Shown: positions 5,552 to 6,118 of the stretch, in pieces
How the letters are laid out: every line of letters starts with the position of its first letter
Position numbering within the stretch: the stretch's first letter is position 1
DNA from: Planctomycetota bacterium
GTDB lineage: Bacteria > Planctomycetota > UBA1135 > UBA2386
Reading direction: 5' to 3'
Assembly (NCBI GenBank): GCA_947455805.1
Contig: CANGSN010000213.1
Span: 1 to 6,118 of the forward strand
Length of the DNA stretch: 6,118 bases
Translations under genes and position numbers: made by a program
The notes under the pieces: model-generated
Told to the model about the DNA's origin: nothing
Database searches by the model: none
The model's input: the letters and a program-made list of their open reading frames with translations, nothing else

Positions 5552-6118
5552 ACCAGGTCTCGTGGCGCCGCGTCGCCGAGGCGACGGTGTGGAAGGGCGA
5601 ACGCGCGGCGGCGCGCTTGCGGCGGACGTCGTCGGGGGTGGCCTTCGAGTACCTGCCCGAGCACGACGGCCCCGACGTCGCGACCACGCTGCCGCGCAGT
5701 CCCACGGCCATCACGCACCCGGGAGGCGCCTTGCCGCCGTTCTTCAGTGGCCTGCTGCCGGAAGGCCGCCGCCTCGGCGCGATCCGCCGCGTCGTCAAGA
5801 GCTCCGCCGACGACGAACTCAGCCTGCTGCTCGCCGTCGGCAGCGACACGATCGGCGACGTGCGCGTGCTGCCGGCGGGCGCGCCCCCCGAACCGGCGAG
5901 CACCGAGCCACCTGCCGATCTCACCAAGATCGCCTTCGACGAGCTGTTCGCCGCGGTCCTGGGGCCGGAACTGCGCGATCGCGTGGCGATCCCGGGCGCC
6001 CAGGACAAGGTCAGCGGCCGGATGATCTCGCTGCCCGTCTCGCACCGCGGCGACGAGTGCATCCTGAAGCTCGATCCACCGGAGGTGCCGCACCTCGTCG
6101 CCAACGAAGCGTTCTTCC
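5548..6118 (+). CDS. hipA: HipA-family serine/threonine kinase, N-terminal part (cut by window edge)
   Basis: The frame runs from GTG at 5548 to the window end, giving 190 residues, somewhat under half of the about 440 residues of E. coli HipA. Family landmarks appear in order: a beta-rich N-terminal subdomain beginning VAEATVWKGE, FFSGLLPEG (65-73, compare FFDNLLPD in E. coli), VGSDTIGDV (97-105, compare GRDSVGAV), the glycine-rich loop AIPGAQDKVS (147-156, compare SVAGAQEKTA), then CILKLDP (171-177), whose Lys174 matches the Lys of the IIKL strand, and Asn186-Glu187. The catalytic and metal-binding residues lie beyond the edge. Classical HipA phosphorylates glutamyl-tRNA synthetase and causes growth arrest; the target here is unknown. 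The position of the autophosphorylated Ser150 is Ala147. Translation is coupled to the HTH gene, so the pair is a type II toxin-antitoxin or related kinase module under the triple operator. Confidence 0.88.
   Translation, partial: MNQVSWRRVAEATVWKGERAAARLRRTSSGVAFEYLPEHDGPDVATTLPRSPTAITHPGGALPPFFSGLLPEGRRLGAIRRVVKSSADDELSLLLAVGSDTIGDVRVLPAGAPPEPASTEPPADLTKIAFDELFAAVLGPELRDRVAIPGAQDKVSGRMISLPVSHRGDECILKLDPPEVPHLVANEAFF

Noticed and set aside
5131..6093. Long minus-strand frames opposite the HipBA-type genes
   Set aside because: They are antisense shadows with Arg/Ala-rich translations, and the plus strand carries clear HTH and HipA motifs.

Overview
The window is high-GC DNA (roughly 70% by eye) in which every supported gene reads on the plus strand. 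I see five protein-coding genes, two of them cut by the window edges, and no RNA genes, insertion sequences or CRISPR arrays. Exported proteins with N-terminal signal sequences, one with a lipobox-like motif and a DUF3299-type domain, suggest a bacterium with a periplasm. DUF3299 proteins and greatly enlarged GlmS-like proteins bring to mind Planctomycetota or a similar high-GC lineage. That placement is an impression from memory; the sequence does not settle it.

Left part (1-5040): three tightly packed genes read like one transcription unit. The first is the end of a DUF3299-type exported protein, probably a lipoprotein. Four bases later comes an exported HEAT-like protein of unknown function, and 19 bases after that a 1146-residue GlmS-like protein. 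The last has a complete-looking class II glutaminase domain and two SIS domains carrying the known isomerase residues. It is nearly twice the usual GlmS length (about 600 residues), because of two insertions in the glutaminase domain and a C-terminal extension of about 300 residues. Its likely job is moving ammonia from glutamine onto a sugar phosphate at the entry to amino-sugar and cell-envelope synthesis. The two exported proteins share no obvious pathway with it.

Middle (5041-5290): a 250-base intergenic region in two parts. The first 120 bases hold four consecutive hairpins, probably the 3' end of the upstream transcript. The rest holds an operator array: three copies of an ATGCACGATC-based palindrome whose starts are exactly 61 bases apart (5169, 5230, 5291). 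The third copy covers the start codon of the next gene.

Right part (5291-6118): a HipB/HipA-type toxin-antitoxin or regulator-kinase operon. A small HTH protein overlaps by four bases the N-terminal 190 residues of a HipA-family kinase, which runs off the window. The operator array is the natural binding target of the HipB protein, giving autoregulation. In the HipA glycine-rich loop the position matching the autophosphorylated Ser150 of E. coli HipA is alanine.
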